Assembly (NCBI RefSeq): GCF_001584145.1
Contig: NZ_CP013232.1
Location: 3,038,001 to 3,102,000 of the forward strand
DNA length: 64,000 nucleotides
DNA from: Collimonas fungivorans
GTDB lineage: Bacteria > Pseudomonadota > Gammaproteobacteria > Burkholderiales > Burkholderiaceae_D
Direction of reading: 5' to 3'
In this document: positions 32,945 through 42,510 of the stretch, piece by piece
Layout: the number at the start of each line of letters is the position of its first letter
Numbering within the stretch: position 1 is the first letter of the stretch
The notes under the pieces: model-generated
Told to the model about the DNA's origin: nothing
Database searches by the model: none
The model's input: only the letters and a program-made list of their open reading frames with translations
Program-made: the position numbers and the translations under genes

Positions 32945-34303
32945 TCAATCCGGCCGCGGTGTCCTCAGCGTGACGAACTCTTCGGCAGAAGTAGGATGGA
33001 TGCCGATGGTGTCGTCGAACACGCGTTTGGTCGCGCCCGCGCGCAAGGCCACGGCAATGCCCTGGATGATTTCGCCGGCGTCCGGCCCCACCATGTGGCA
33101 GCCGAGCACCTTGTCGCTATCGGCGTCGACGATCAGCTTCATCATGGTTTTTTCATGATAGTCGCCAAGGCTCAGCTTCATCGGCCGGAATTTTGTCTCG
33201 AAGATCTTCAGCTTGTGGCCGGCGGCCTGCGCCTGTTCTTCCGTGAGCCCCACCGTGCCGATATTCGGCAAACTGAATACCGCGGTCGGGATCAGGTGAT
33301 AGTCGACCGGACGGTATTCCTCGGGGCGGAACAAGCGCCGCGCGACCGCCATGCCTTCCGCCAGCGCCACCGGCGTCAGCTGCACCTTGCCGATAACGTC
33401 GCCCAAGGCCAGGATGCTGGGTTCCGAGCTGCGGTATTCCTGGTCGACCTTGACAAAACCCTTGGCGTCCAGCGCCACGTCGACATTCTCCAGGCCCAGG
33501 TTGTCCAGCATCGGCCGCCGGCCGGTAGCGTAGAACACGCAGTCGGTATCGAGCACGCGGCCGTCTTTCAAGGTGGCCTGCAAACTGCCGTCGGCACGTT
33601 TCGCGATGCTGGCGATATCGGCCTTGAACTGCAGGTCGACGCCCTTCTTCTTGAATTCGTCGTTCAGGTGCTGGCGCACGCCATGGTCGAATCCGCGCAG
33701 GAACAGGTCGCCGCGGTACAGCAGGCTGGTCTGCGCGCCCAGGCCATGGAAGATGGAAGCGAATTCGACGGCGATGTAGCCGCCGCCGACCACCAGCACG
33801 CGGCGCGGCAATTCCTTGAGGAAGAACGCTTCGTTGGAGGTGGTGGCGAATTCCTTGCCCGGGATATCCGGCACTTGCGGCCAGCTGCCGGTGGCGACCA
33901 GGATGTTGGCGGCGCTGATGTGCTGGCCGTTGATCTCCACCGTGTGTTTGTCCAGCAGCCTGGCATGGCCCTCATGCAAGGCGACGCCGCTGTTGAGCAG
34001 CAGACCGCGATAGACTTCGTTGAGCCGGTGGATCTCGCGGTTCTTGTTGGCGATCAGCGTGTTCCAGTCGAACTGCGGCTTGCCGGCAGTCCAGCCAAAA
34101 CTGGAGGCTTGTTCGAAGTCCTCGCTGAAATGGGCGCCATAGACCAGGAATTTTTTCGGCACGCAGCCGACGTTGACGCAGGTGCCGCCCAGGTAACGAC
34201 TTTCCGCCACCGCTACGCGAGCGCCGAAACCGGCGGCAAAGCGCGCCGCGCGCACACCGCCGGAACCGGCGCCGATGACAAACAGGTCGACATCAAAAGA
34301 CAT
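32945..34303 (-). CDS. gor: Glutathione reductase
   Basis: 452 residues from the second ATG (34303), chosen because GGAG is seven bases upstream. FAD-binding [11 protein letters not shown], redox-active disulfide [13 protein letters not shown] (Cys42 and Cys47), NADPH domain [14 protein letters not shown], and C-terminal HPTSAEE with the active-site His. The spacing equals E. coli Gor. It reduces glutathione disulfide with NADPH in the cytoplasm. Confidence 0.93.
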   Translation of the reverse strand: MSFDVDLFVIGAGSGGVRAARFAAGFGARVAVAESRYLGGTCVNVGCVPKKFLVYGAHFSEDFEQASSFGWTAGKPQFDWNTLIANKNREIHRLNEVYRGLLLNSGVALHEGHARLLDKHTVEINGQHISAANILVATGSWPQVPDIPGKEFATTSNEAFFLKELPRRVLVVGGGYIAVEFASIFHGLGAQTSLLYRGDLFLRGFDHGVRQHLNDEFKKKGVDLQFKADIASIAKRADGSLQATLKDGRVLDTDCVFYATGRRPMLDNLGLENVDVALDAKGFVKVDQEYRSSEPSILALGDVIGKVQLTPVALAEGMAVARRLFRPEEYRPVDYHLIPTAVFSLPNIGTVGLTEEQAQAAGHKLKIFETKFRPMKLSLGDYHEKTMMKLIVDADSDKVLGCHMVGPDAGEIIQGIAVALRAGATKRVFDDTIGIHPTSAEEFVTLRTPRPD

Positions 34304-34379
34304 TGGCATTCTCCGCGGCCTCGATCAGGCCAAGACACTCGCCGGTAGCGGCGAGCAATGCCAAATATTACGCTATCGA

Positions 34380-34652
34380 CTAGAGCGCCGCTTGCTCGTA
34401 AGTGAAACTGGATGGTTTCAGGGCGGTGATCACGATGTGCTTGGCGCCGTGCATTTCAACGTCCTTGTTTTCGTTCAGGAAAATATCGCCTTTGAAATTT
34501 TCGGCGGTAATCCACAGCAAGCCGCTCAGACACTTGATCCGTTCGCCTTGTTTCAAGGCTTTCTGGATCGAGATGGTCTGGTCCTCTGCCAGGTAGACAA
34601 TGTCATGCGTATGCGCACGTGTCAGCAGATGGCTGATGTTTTCTGATTTCAT
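34380..34652 (-). CDS. DUF2917-like small protein
   Basis: 90 residues. GERIKCLSGLLWITAENFKGDIFLNENKDVEM has the pattern of DUF2917 proteins, common in Burkholderiales and predicted to form a small beta-structure of unknown role. AGGCAAAAC precedes the ATG. It lies downstream of a gap rich in ATT repeats, with no partner on the same strand. Confidence 0.75.
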   Translation of the reverse strand: MKSENISHLLTRAHTHDIVYLAEDQTISIQKALKQGERIKCLSGLLWITAENFKGDIFLNENKDVEMHGAKHIVITALKPSSFTYEQAAL

Positions 34653-34800
34653 GGTTTTGCCTCGGTATGTTGGCGTCCATTGTTGACAATAAGCGCGTCA
34701 AACATTGACTGCCGGAATGATTATTTATTATTATTTATTCCCGTAGACATAACAATCCAGGAAATCAGAACAACACTTGTGCCATCCAAGCACAAATAAA

Positions 34801-35661
34801 TCAGTCCAGCAAACTCTCGTCCCAGGCGTGCACGGTCTGCTGCTGCTCGCCCAGGCCGTCAATGCCGAGCCGCACCACGTCGCCGTGCTTGAGGTACAGC
34901 GGCGGCTTTTGCCCCATGCCGACGCCAGGCGGCGTACCGGTCGAAATGATGTCGCCCGGGTACAGGGTGGCGAACTGGCTGATGTAGTGGATCAGGAAAG
35001 CGACATTGAAGATCATGGTCCTGGTGCTGCCGTTCTGGAAACGTTTGCCGTTGACCTCCAGCCACATCGACAGGTTTTGCGGATCCGCCACTTCATCGGC
35101 GGTGACCAGCCACGGCCCGACCGGTCCGAAAGTATCGCAGCCCTTGCCCTTGTCCCAGGTGCCGCTGCGTTCGATCTGGTATTCGCGTTCGGAGACATCG
35201 TTGATCACGCAATAACCGGCGACATGCGACAGCGCCTGGTCCAGCGCGACATAACGCGCCTTGCTGCCGATCACCACGCCCAGCTCGACTTCCCAGTCGG
35301 TCTTGACTGAATTTTTCGGCATCACGATAGCATCGTTGGGGCCGCCGAAACAGCTGGTCCACTTATTGAACAGCACCGGCTCCGGCGGCACCGGCAAGCC
35401 CGATTCGGCGGCATGGTCGCTGTAGTTCAGGCCCACGCACATGAATTTCCCGAGGCCGGTAAACGGCGTGCCGATGCGGCCGGGAGCGGCGATTTCCGGC
35501 AGGCTGGCGGGATCGACCGCACGCAGCTTCGCCAGCCCGGCGGGCGTCAGCTGTTGCGCGGTGATATCGCTGACCACGCCCGACAAATCGCGCAGCTTGC
35601 CGCCGCCATCCAGCATGGCCGGTTTTTCCTGGCCTTTGGGACCCACTCGTAACAGCTTCAT
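34801..35661 (-). CDS. Fumarylacetoacetate hydrolase family protein
   Basis: 286 residues from ATG at 35661 (AAGGAAG upstream). The FAH fold is clear: FMCVGLNYSDHAAESG, PVLFNKWTSCFGGPND, DWEVELGVVIG with the metal-binding Glu residues, GYCVINDVSEREYQ, GDIISTGTPPGVGMG. Closest described members are 2,4-diketo-3-deoxy-L-fuconate hydrolase and ureidoglycolate lyase-like proteins; the exact substrate cannot be read. No sugar-acid pathway genes adjoin it. Confidence 0.9.
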   Translation of the reverse strand: MKLLRVGPKGQEKPAMLDGGGKLRDLSGVVSDITAQQLTPAGLAKLRAVDPASLPEIAAPGRIGTPFTGLGKFMCVGLNYSDHAAESGLPVPPEPVLFNKWTSCFGGPNDAIVMPKNSVKTDWEVELGVVIGSKARYVALDQALSHVAGYCVINDVSEREYQIERSGTWDKGKGCDTFGPVGPWLVTADEVADPQNLSMWLEVNGKRFQNGSTRTMIFNVAFLIHYISQFATLYPGDIISTGTPPGVGMGQKPPLYLKHGDVVRLGIDGLGEQQQTVHAWDESLLD

Positions 35662-35781
35662 CTGTTGCTTCCTTTTTTTAAAAACGCCCTGCCTCGAAAT
35701 ACCCATGCGAGCCGGCAAGTTTTAGCTCAAAATACGCAAGCTGGCCCAGACGGGCTTCCTGACAATCCTCTGGAATCGTGT

Positions 35782-36414
35782 ATGCCGAATCTTAATTTAT
35801 TGCTGGGTTTTGCGCTGGTGGCTTTCGGCATGGTGCTGACGCCTGGACCGAACATGATCTACCTGATCTCGCGCTCGATCTGCCAAGGCCCCAAGGCCGG
35901 CTTCGTGTCGCTGGCGGGTGTCGCCACCGGTTTTGTGTTTTACATGCTGTGCGCCGCGTTCGGCATCACCGCCCTGCTGTTTGCCGTGCCGCTGGCCTAC
36001 GACCTGCTGCGTTTCGGCGGCGCCGCCTACCTGCTGTACCTGGCCTGGCAAGCGGTAAAACCCGGCGGCCGCTCGCCGTTCGCAGTGCGTGACCTGCCCG
36101 CCGACAGCAACCGCAAACTGTTCCTGATGGGCCTGTTCACCAACCTGCTCAACCCCAAGGTCGCCTTGCTCTACCTGGCCCTGCTGCCGCAATTCATCGA
36201 CCCCAACGGCGCCAGCATCCTGGTGCAGTCGCTGGTGCTGGGCGTGATCCAGATCGTGGTCAGCATCACCGTCAACTCGATGGTCACGCTGGCCGCCGGT
36301 TCGATCGCCGGCGTGCTGGGCAGCCGGCCCAGCTGGCTGCTGATCCAGCGCTGGCTGATGGGCACGGTGCTGGCCGGCCTGGCGGTGCGGATTGCGCTGC
36401 AGGCAAAAAAATAA
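35782..36414 (+). CDS. LysE/RhtB-family amino acid exporter
   Basis: 210 residues, six helices. LTPGPNMIYLISRSICQGPKAGFVSLAGVATGF is the family's N-terminal signature, and GLFTNLLNPKVALLYLALLPQFI follows in the middle. It exports amino acids or their derivatives, probably homoserine or threonine type. The open frame begins earlier, but the ATG at 35782 places the signature at the normal distance. The stop codon is inside a hairpin. Confidence 0.9.
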   Translation: MPNLNLLLGFALVAFGMVLTPGPNMIYLISRSICQGPKAGFVSLAGVATGFVFYMLCAAFGITALLFAVPLAYDLLRFGGAAYLLYLAWQAVKPGGRSPFAVRDLPADSNRKLFLMGLFTNLLNPKVALLYLALLPQFIDPNGASILVQSLVLGVIQIVVSITVNSMVTLAAGSIAGVLGSRPSWLLIQRWLMGTVLAGLAVRIALQAKK

Positions 36415-36433
36415 GCGGGCGGCCCTGCTTATT
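36410..36433 (+). terminator. Hairpin overlapping the LysE stop codon
   Basis: AATAAGC / GCTTATT with an inner GGGC / GCCC pair. No T-tract follows. It could be a weak terminator or processing site between lysE and the cardiolipin synthase gene. Confidence 0.45.
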
Positions 36434-36486
36434 GACCGATATATTGGCTAATATGCAAGCTGCCCATGAAATTCGGAGCTGTCTGA

Positions 36487-37908
36487 ATGCAGTATTTGCC
36501 GCTTGCCCTGGTTTCCACTCTCGTTCTGCTGCTGCATGCCGCCGGCGTCGTCGCCGCGATCCACGCCCTGATGCACACCCGCACGCCGCAAGGCGCGGTG
36601 GCCTGGGTGTTCGGGCTGGTGCTGCTGCCCTATTTCACGCTGCTGCCTTACCTGTTCCTCGGCAGTAAACGCTTCACAGGCTACGCCGAACTGCATCATT
36701 CACGGCTGGCGCGCCTGCGCCAGCTGGACGATCCGGCCCAGCTGGCGTTAGCTGCGCAATACCCGCCGCATGCCGGCGCCCAGCGCTACCAGGCCATCAG
36801 CAAAATGCTCGGCGTGCCGTTCCTGAGCGGCCACCGCCTGCGTTTGCTGGTTGACGGCAAGGCCAGTTTCGATGCGATCTTCGAAGCCATCGCCAGCGCC
36901 GAGCACTATGTGCTGGTGCAATTTTTCATCATCCACGACGACGAACTGGGCCGCCGGCTGCAAGCGGCGCTGCTGGAACGCGCCGCCGCCGGCGTTCGCG
37001 TCCACGTGCTGTACGACGGCGTCGGCAGCCACGACCTGCCGGCAAGCTACGATGCCATCCTGCGCGCCGGCGGCGTCCAGATCCACCGCTTCGCCACACG
37101 GCGCTGGCGCAACCGCTTCCAGCTCAACTTCCGCAACCATCGCAAAGTAGTAGTGGTGGACGGCTGGCGCGGTTTTGTCGGCGGCCTCAACGTCGGCGAC
37201 GAATACCTCGGCCTCAAGCCGCCGCTGGCGCCGTGGCGCGATACCCACATGGAACTGCAGGGCCCGGCAGTGGCCGACCTGCAGCTGGCCTTCGATGAAA
37301 ATTGGCACTGGATCACCGGCGAACCGCTGGCTTTGCTGCCGCCGCGCGCCGGCGACGGCCAGGCCACCAGCCTGATCGCCGCCACCGGACCGGCCGACGC
37401 GCAAGAAACCTGTTCGCTGTTCTTCGTCCAGGCGATACATGCCGCCCGCCACCGGCTGTGGCTCGCCACGCCCTACCTGGTGCCAGACTCGGCCGTCAAC
37501 GCCGCGCTGCAGCTGGCGGTGTTCCGCGGCGTCGACGTGCGCATCCTGATCCCGGCCATCGCGGATCACCGCACCGTGTTCCTGGCATCGAGCTTGAATG
37601 CACACGAGGCGGTGCGCGCCGGCATCCGCGTGTTCCGCTATCAGCCTGGGTTCACTCATCAGAAGGTGTTGCTGATCGATGACGACACGGCGGCGGTCGG
37701 CAGCATGAACCTGGATAACCGCTCGCTGCGGTTGAATTTCGAGATCTCTGCCTTGAATATCGATACGGTGTTTGCCGGCGAGGTCGAGCAGATGCTGAAG
37801 ACGGATTTTGAGCAGGCGATTGAAATCGATGCAGGCGAATATGCGCGGTTGCATTACCTGTATCGAGTGCTGATCCATGTTGCTCGCTTGTTCAGCCCCG
37901 TGTTGTAA
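36487..37908 (+). CDS. cls: Cardiolipin synthase
   Basis: 473 residues. Two N-terminal helices with HTRTPQGAVAWVFGLVLLPY, then two phospholipase-D HKD motifs: HRKVVVVDGWRGFVGG (about 218) and HQKVLLIDDDTAAVGSMNLDNRS (about 397). This is the ClsA layout; it condenses two phosphatidylglycerols at the inner membrane. Start ATG follows directly before the first helix. Confidence 0.93.
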   Translation: MQYLPLALVSTLVLLLHAAGVVAAIHALMHTRTPQGAVAWVFGLVLLPYFTLLPYLFLGSKRFTGYAELHHSRLARLRQLDDPAQLALAAQYPPHAGAQRYQAISKMLGVPFLSGHRLRLLVDGKASFDAIFEAIASAEHYVLVQFFIIHDDELGRRLQAALLERAAAGVRVHVLYDGVGSHDLPASYDAILRAGGVQIHRFATRRWRNRFQLNFRNHRKVVVVDGWRGFVGGLNVGDEYLGLKPPLAPWRDTHMELQGPAVADLQLAFDENWHWITGEPLALLPPRAGDGQATSLIAATGPADAQETCSLFFVQAIHAARHRLWLATPYLVPDSAVNAALQLAVFRGVDVRILIPAIADHRTVFLASSLNAHEAVRAGIRVFRYQPGFTHQKVLLIDDDTAAVGSMNLDNRSLRLNFEISALNIDTVFAGEVEQMLKTDFEQAIEIDAGEYARLHYLYRVLIHVARLFSPVL

Positions 37909-38000
37909 AGTAGTCGAGACCCGGGGATAACACTGCTTTTTTTCGCCCCTCATCATTCCGTAACAAATATCTCTGTCGAGAATCGACTGTGAGGTTTCAA

Positions 38001-38255
38001 ATGGGAATCACAACTCTTTCAAGCCGCCAGTTCAGTCAAAATCTCGATAAAGCCAAAAAAGCTGCGGCAGCTGGTCCGGTACTTATCATTGATCGCGGGC
38101 AACCGACGCACGTGCTATTGACCATTGATGAATACAAAAGAATCAGCGGCGGCAAAGCGAAGATCGCGGATTTGTTGGCTATGCCAGGAATCGAAGATAT
38201 TGCACTTCAAACCCCACGGCTGGTTGACTTGGCACAGACCACTGATTTGTCCTGA
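38001..38255 (+). CDS. Phd/YefM-type antitoxin without its toxin
   Basis: 84 residues. SSRQFSQNLDKAKKAAAAGPVLIIDRGQPTHVLLTIDEYKRI is the Phd/YefM fold; the tail (ADLLAMPGIED to LS) is the part that normally wraps a VapC or Doc toxin. GAGG precedes ATG at 38001. The expected toxin, which would overlap or follow the stop, is missing: the 175 bases to dinB have no PIN or Doc frame. So it is an orphan, probably a remnant or acting in trans. Confidence 0.8.
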   Translation: MGITTLSSRQFSQNLDKAKKAAAAGPVLIIDRGQPTHVLLTIDEYKRISGGKAKIADLLAMPGIEDIALQTPRLVDLAQTTDLS

Positions 38256-38368
38256 CGCACTTCCAGATAGAAATCCCAGACCTCTATGTTCACGAAGCGA
38301 TCTCAGAACCCACTAGATAAATTTATATTAAAGACAATATTTATCTGGATAAAAATTCATTAAATTAG

Positions 38369-38384
38369 CTGTATTTATATACAG
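38369..38384 (+). promoter_or_regulatory. LexA (SOS) box upstream of dinB
   Basis: CTGTATTTATATACAG matches CTGT-N8-ACAG exactly, with AT-rich flanks, 47 bases before the dinB start. This is the normal site for a DNA polymerase IV gene. Confidence 0.85.
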
Positions 38385-38430
38385 TAGTGATATGCTATCG
38401 CCGTATTAAGCATTCAAACACATTGACTTC

Positions 38431-38841
38431 ATGCCTTCGCCCATTCGTCGTATCGCACACCTGGATATGGACGCTTTCTACGCGTCGGTAGAGCTGCTGC
38501 GCTACCCGGAGCTGCGCGGCCAAGCAGTGGTGATCGGCGGCGGCTCCAGGCACAAGCCCGAGCCTGGGGAAGACGGCAAGCTCCAGTATCACAAGCTGCG
38601 CGATTATGTCGGCCGCGGCGTCGTCACCACCTCCACTTACGAAGCGCGCGCCTTCGGCGTGTTTTCCGCGATGGGCATGATGAAGGCCGCCAAGCTGGCG
38701 CCGGATGCGATCCTGCTGCCAACCGATTTCGAGTCTTACCGCCATTATTCGCGGCTGTTCAAGGCTGCAGTGGCCGAGATCGCGCCGCTGATAGAAGACC
38801 GTGGCATCGACGAAATCGTATGGCGAGAATATAGCCTTTAA
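38431..38841 (+). pseudogene. dinB: DNA polymerase IV, truncated at an island junction
   Basis: N-terminal fragment of a Y-family polymerase: IAHLDMDAFYASVELLRYPEL, TSTYEARAFGVFSAMGMMKA, and PLIEDRGIDEI with the catalytic Asp-Glu. A complete enzyme continues with Y(I/V)xDLT and about 220 more residues. Here the reading changes to VWREYSL and stops at 38841. The break is abrupt (38817..38821) and the sequence beyond is AT-rich and unrelated, so I read it as an insertion junction, not gradual decay. The LexA box and start are intact. The remaining dinB sequence is not in the window. Confidence 0.87.
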
Positions 38842-39300
38842 GTAATAAAACTCCCGCGTTCTCTTAGAGTAATTACGTACTTTGGCGGAAAATGACAATG
38901 CCTTTATGTATTTTTTTATTTGCTGTTTTTGTGCTTTCATATGTTATAGGGGGATGTATTTAATTAGACCCTGCCAATGTCGGAGTGGGGAGGTACCAAA
39001 TAGCGCTTTAAAATTGCACAAATCCGGGTTAATAAATAGAGCCGTTGAGGCTCTGGATACTTCTCTTTTCCATTCACGTTTCAGTGCTAGGTAGAATTCG
39101 GGTGACGGGCGTCGCGCAGCGTAGCCCGCTTCCTCAAGACGTTGTTTTTGTTGTTACTGGTTGATATCTCCCATTACAGTGGTATGACTACGGCCTAGCT
39201 GCGCAGCTGGATCGCCTGGTCAAGTATGAGCGGTGATGCGATTCGTCCGTCCCAGCCCGCTGCGAATGTGCCGGGCTTCGCAACTAGTGTTTCAGGGTAA
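38842..39300. other. Left flank of the island, no supported gene
   Basis: Runs from the dinB junction to the first RES gene and should hold the promoter of that gene. Short frames are present but have no ribosome sites. A shift to lower GC is visible by eye from about 38840. Confidence 0.45.
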
Positions 39301-40584
39301 ATGGAAATGATTAAAACACTTGAGAAAATGCGACAGGAGTTGCGAGAGCGCGAAGATCAGGAGAGAGACTTTGTCTGCTCCAATTGCATTGAAGATCCCT
39401 TTTTACAGCCTTATGCGAGCCATTTGCAATCCCCTCGCATGTGTGTGGGATGCGGGGAGACGGTAAGGCAAGCAATTACGACGAAAAGGCTGGCAGAACT
39501 TGTCAGGCCAGTACTCCCGCGTCACTTTGAGATCGATCAAGGCCACTTCCCAGGTTATGAGTTCACCCTGGCTGTAATAGTAGGCAAAGCACGCATTTGC
39601 AGCAAGCACATGGTGCAGGAATCAGTGGCGAAGTGGCTTGAAGTTCTTGATGATGAGGAAGATGAATCTGAATCGGAGAAGGACCACTTCTATGCGACGG
39701 GCCAAGACTATCAATGGGTAAAAAGCCCGTTTGAAGATGAGGAACATGAGCGATGGTATGTGGTTGGCGATTGGCACCACGCCGCAACGCAGCTTACTCA
39801 CGGTCGCAGGTTTTTTAACGAGAGGGTTCGTGAGCTCTTTGAGGGCATATTACACGAGGCTCTTGCGGCAAAGGGCATCGATGGCGATGGCCTTCGCCCG
39901 ATTGTCAAGGATGTGCCGATCGGCTTTGAATTTTTCCGTGCGCGAGTGGCCAACAATCTCGACGAAGAGCAGGCGTTTTCGACAGATCCTACCGGCCAAT
40001 TAGGGGCACCACCAAAGGAGCGTGCAACGAACGGCAGGATGAATCCCGCTGGAATACCGTTTCTATATATGGCCGACGACCAATGCACTTGCGTTGCGGA
40101 AGTGCGGCCATCCATAGGAGACACGGTGGTAGTTGGACGGTTCAAAGCTACCAAGCCATTGCGGATATTTGATCTGACTGCTCTTTCTGGTCGTTTGTCC
40201 CATCAGCCGCTAAGCTTTTTTGATCCGTCCTACGAAATTAGAAACCAGCGACGGACTTTGCTGAGATACCTGCACGGCGAAATAAGTCGGCCAGCCAAAA
40301 CACATGATACTGATTACCTGATGACACAAGCGTTCGCCGAGTACATTCGTTTTGATTGCAGAGAGACGTTCGATGGCTTGGCATTTCGGTCTGGGCAGCG
40401 CGCTGATGGAATCAATTATGTGCTGTTCGATACCGCGACTGAGGAAGAGCGGACTTGGGTAAAGTGGAAACCACAGTTTGACGTGAAAATCTCTCCAGCC
40501 GACGTTGTCGTCGTTGAGGTGAGCGCCGTGGAATACTCCACGGTCCAGAAAAAGACTTTTGCCCGTCGTGATGACGCTGAATAG
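39301..40584 (+). CDS. RES-domain protein with N-terminal zinc ribbon (HEPN/RES-NTD1 type)
   Basis: 427 residues. Two CxxC pairs (Cys26/29 and Cys48/51) form a zinc ribbon; residues 60-200 are a mostly helical middle region with an acidic patch near 118-127. The RES domain begins at FEFFRARV (Arg213 or 215), then LGAPPKERATNGRMNPAGIPFLY (234-256), Glu267 in CVAEVRPS and Ser364 in FRSGQ, the three residues that name the domain. RES toxins degrade NAD+ by phosphorolysis. No Xre-type antitoxin is adjacent, unlike MbcTA-type pairs. A second RES protein lies 730 bases downstream. Confidence 0.85.
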   Translation: MEMIKTLEKMRQELREREDQERDFVCSNCIEDPFLQPYASHLQSPRMCVGCGETVRQAITTKRLAELVRPVLPRHFEIDQGHFPGYEFTLAVIVGKARICSKHMVQESVAKWLEVLDDEEDESESEKDHFYATGQDYQWVKSPFEDEEHERWYVVGDWHHAATQLTHGRRFFNERVRELFEGILHEALAAKGIDGDGLRPIVKDVPIGFEFFRARVANNLDEEQAFSTDPTGQLGAPPKERATNGRMNPAGIPFLYMADDQCTCVAEVRPSIGDTVVVGRFKATKPLRIFDLTALSGRLSHQPLSFFDPSYEIRNQRRTLLRYLHGEISRPAKTHDTDYLMTQAFAEYIRFDCRETFDGLAFRSGQRADGINYVLFDTATEEERTWVKWKPQFDVKISPADVVVVEVSAVEYSTVQKKTFARRDDAE

Positions 40585-40748
40585 CCAGCATACTGCACGG
40601 CGAGGGATAAATTGATGCTTATCCATATTGACCTCGGTGCTGGACTAAGTGCGCAACTCCAACTGGATTTATTGATCACAACGAATTGGAACGGGTGACT
40701 AAATCAGACTGGCGTATGCAGGGGACTCCCAAAACATGGACGTAACCG

Positions 40749-41036
40749 TCAAGTTACTTTGATCATTGAATCAACGCCTATATCATAGGCCCGACTTGCG
40801 AAAGCACGATGGTGTTCTTTTTCTTGTGCAAGCCCAAGTTCAAATGCCTCGATAAAACGTAATCGATCTAATGTGCCATCATTCAGAGATTGGGCGACCA
40901 TCATTCCTGTACCACAATAACCTTCCAACGTCCCGATCATCGACTCGCCAGGGCACTCTTTTTCAAAAGCGTCCTTTAGTTTTCCCATTTTGGCCGCACG
41001 AGCAATGCTCGCATATGCAGATTTCAAAAAACCCAT
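40749..41036 (-). CDS. Small helical hypothetical protein between the two RES genes
   Basis: 95 residues, opposite strand. A perfect GGAGG six bases before ATG at 41036 makes it credible. The sequence (MGFLKSAYASIARAAKMGKL at the start) is helical and hydrophilic with no recognised family. Its position between two putative NAD+-consuming proteins allows an antitoxin or regulatory role, but nothing in the sequence shows it. Confidence 0.65.
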   Translation of the reverse strand: MGFLKSAYASIARAAKMGKLKDAFEKECPGESMIGTLEGYCGTGMMVAQSLNDGTLDRLRFIEAFELGLAQEKEHHRAFASRAYDIGVDSMIKVT

Positions 41037-41316
41037 ATCATCCCTCCGATCACGACGTGCTTGTTGTTAAAGGTCAGAATCAGCGTCTATGATTAGTTTT
41101 TCTTAAAAACTTCAGCTTGGCGCGGCAAAATATACACGTTTTTCAACATGGTCTGGACGATAACGAAACACTGCTTGCCACCGGCTTGGACACCGAAGCC
41201 AATTTACTTCGAATAAACAAAGTGGTCGACAGAAAGGACCTCTTTACAAAAGACTACGTACTAATCTGCCAGCAACCATAAATAAAATATGATTCAATAA
41301 CCTTCGCGGAGCAAAA

Positions 41317-42510
41317 ATGGGACTGACGAAGACGGCAATTATGGAATCCGAAGCCCAAGGATGGGACGCACCTGATACCTGGGTGTGCACGGAATGCGTT
41401 GGAGATGCCTTTCTCAAAAAACTGATCACGGCGAACCAAAGAGAATGCGAATGTAGTTATTGCAACACATCGATTGCTGCACCCACTGAATGTATCATGC
41501 AGGCAATTGCAGATACTGTTTTCTATTGGTATGCAGCCCCGCAGGACACTGGTGTGCCGTATGAAGATGGAGAATGGGCCATTCAAACATCGGATACTTT
41601 CGAAGTTCTATCGGGACTGGACTTCAGTTGCCAGGCTCAGTTCTTGGACGATGTCATATCTGGATTCCACAATTCCTGCTGGGTAGAAAAGTCTGAAGGC
41701 TTTTGGGGTATAACGCGGGAAAATCAGCTTCTATCCCGCGCGTGGAAGTCGTTTGTAGAAGTAGTAAAGCATCGAACCCGTTTTCACTTCCTCACACAGA
41801 AAGATGGGGAGGCTTACGATAGGAACTACCTTACCCCCGATGAAGTATTGAGTTCCATCGCTGAATATCTTCGAAGATTTGGGATGCTTAGGGAGGTCCA
41901 GGTGGGCACCTCTATTTTCAGATGTCGAGTTAGGGGTAGCCATGACGAGTGGAAGCTAGACGAAGTCCAACTAGGAGCCCCGCCTTCGGAACGCGCCAGT
42001 TCAGGTAGGATGAACCCCGCCGGCATTGCATATTTTTATGGTGCGTTTGAACGTGGAACGGCTATAGCTGAAGTCGTGGCCCACCCTCCTACAGAGGTTG
42101 CAATGGGGGCATTCGAGATAACTGCCCCATTGATAGTGGCGGATTTAACGAAACGTCCACCAATTCCTTCCATATTTGACGGTACTCAGCGCGATGAGCG
42201 TGAGGCCATTCTTTTTCTGTGGGAATTTACCCGTCAGATTTCAAGGCCCATTCAAAAGAACGGAATGGAACACATAGAATATGTTCCATCTCAAGTGGTC
42301 TGCGAATACTTGGCGCAGGTCTTCGAGATCGACGATCGGGGACGGCGCCTCGACGGGCTTATCTATCCGAGCTCCATAAAGCCAGGATACAACAACATTG
42401 TATTGTTCCCTTCGGAACGGTCGTGGAAGAATATTTTTGATAAGCTAGCATTCGTCGACTCTCGCCTTTTTATTCTTGACGATTGGAACAAGCTGATAAG
42501 TGCACTTTGA
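41317..42510 (+). CDS. Second RES-domain protein with zinc ribbon
   Basis: 397 residues. CxxC pairs at Cys24/27 and Cys46/49, helical middle region to about 190, then RES: SIFRCRVRG (Arg202), QLGAPPSERASSGRMNPAGIAYFY (about 218-241), Glu252 in IAEVVAHP, and YPSSIKPGYNNIVLF with the Ser near 353. It keeps the same architecture as the protein at 39301 but is diverged in most positions outside the core motifs, so it is an old paralogue rather than a recent duplication. GGAG lies eight bases upstream of the ATG. Confidence 0.85.
   Translation: MGLTKTAIMESEAQGWDAPDTWVCTECVGDAFLKKLITANQRECECSYCNTSIAAPTECIMQAIADTVFYWYAAPQDTGVPYEDGEWAIQTSDTFEVLSGLDFSCQAQFLDDVISGFHNSCWVEKSEGFWGITRENQLLSRAWKSFVEVVKHRTRFHFLTQKDGEAYDRNYLTPDEVLSSIAEYLRRFGMLREVQVGTSIFRCRVRGSHDEWKLDEVQLGAPPSERASSGRMNPAGIAYFYGAFERGTAIAEVVAHPPTEVAMGAFEITAPLIVADLTKRPPIPSIFDGTQRDEREAILFLWEFTRQISRPIQKNGMEHIEYVPSQVVCEYLAQVFEIDDRGRRLDGLIYPSSIKPGYNNIVLFPSERSWKNIFDKLAFVDSRLFILDDWNKLISAL

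Noticed and set aside
38882..39094. Short frame after the truncated dinB
   Set aside because: No ribosome site and no family; low-complexity hydrophobic start looks like chance in AT-rich DNA.
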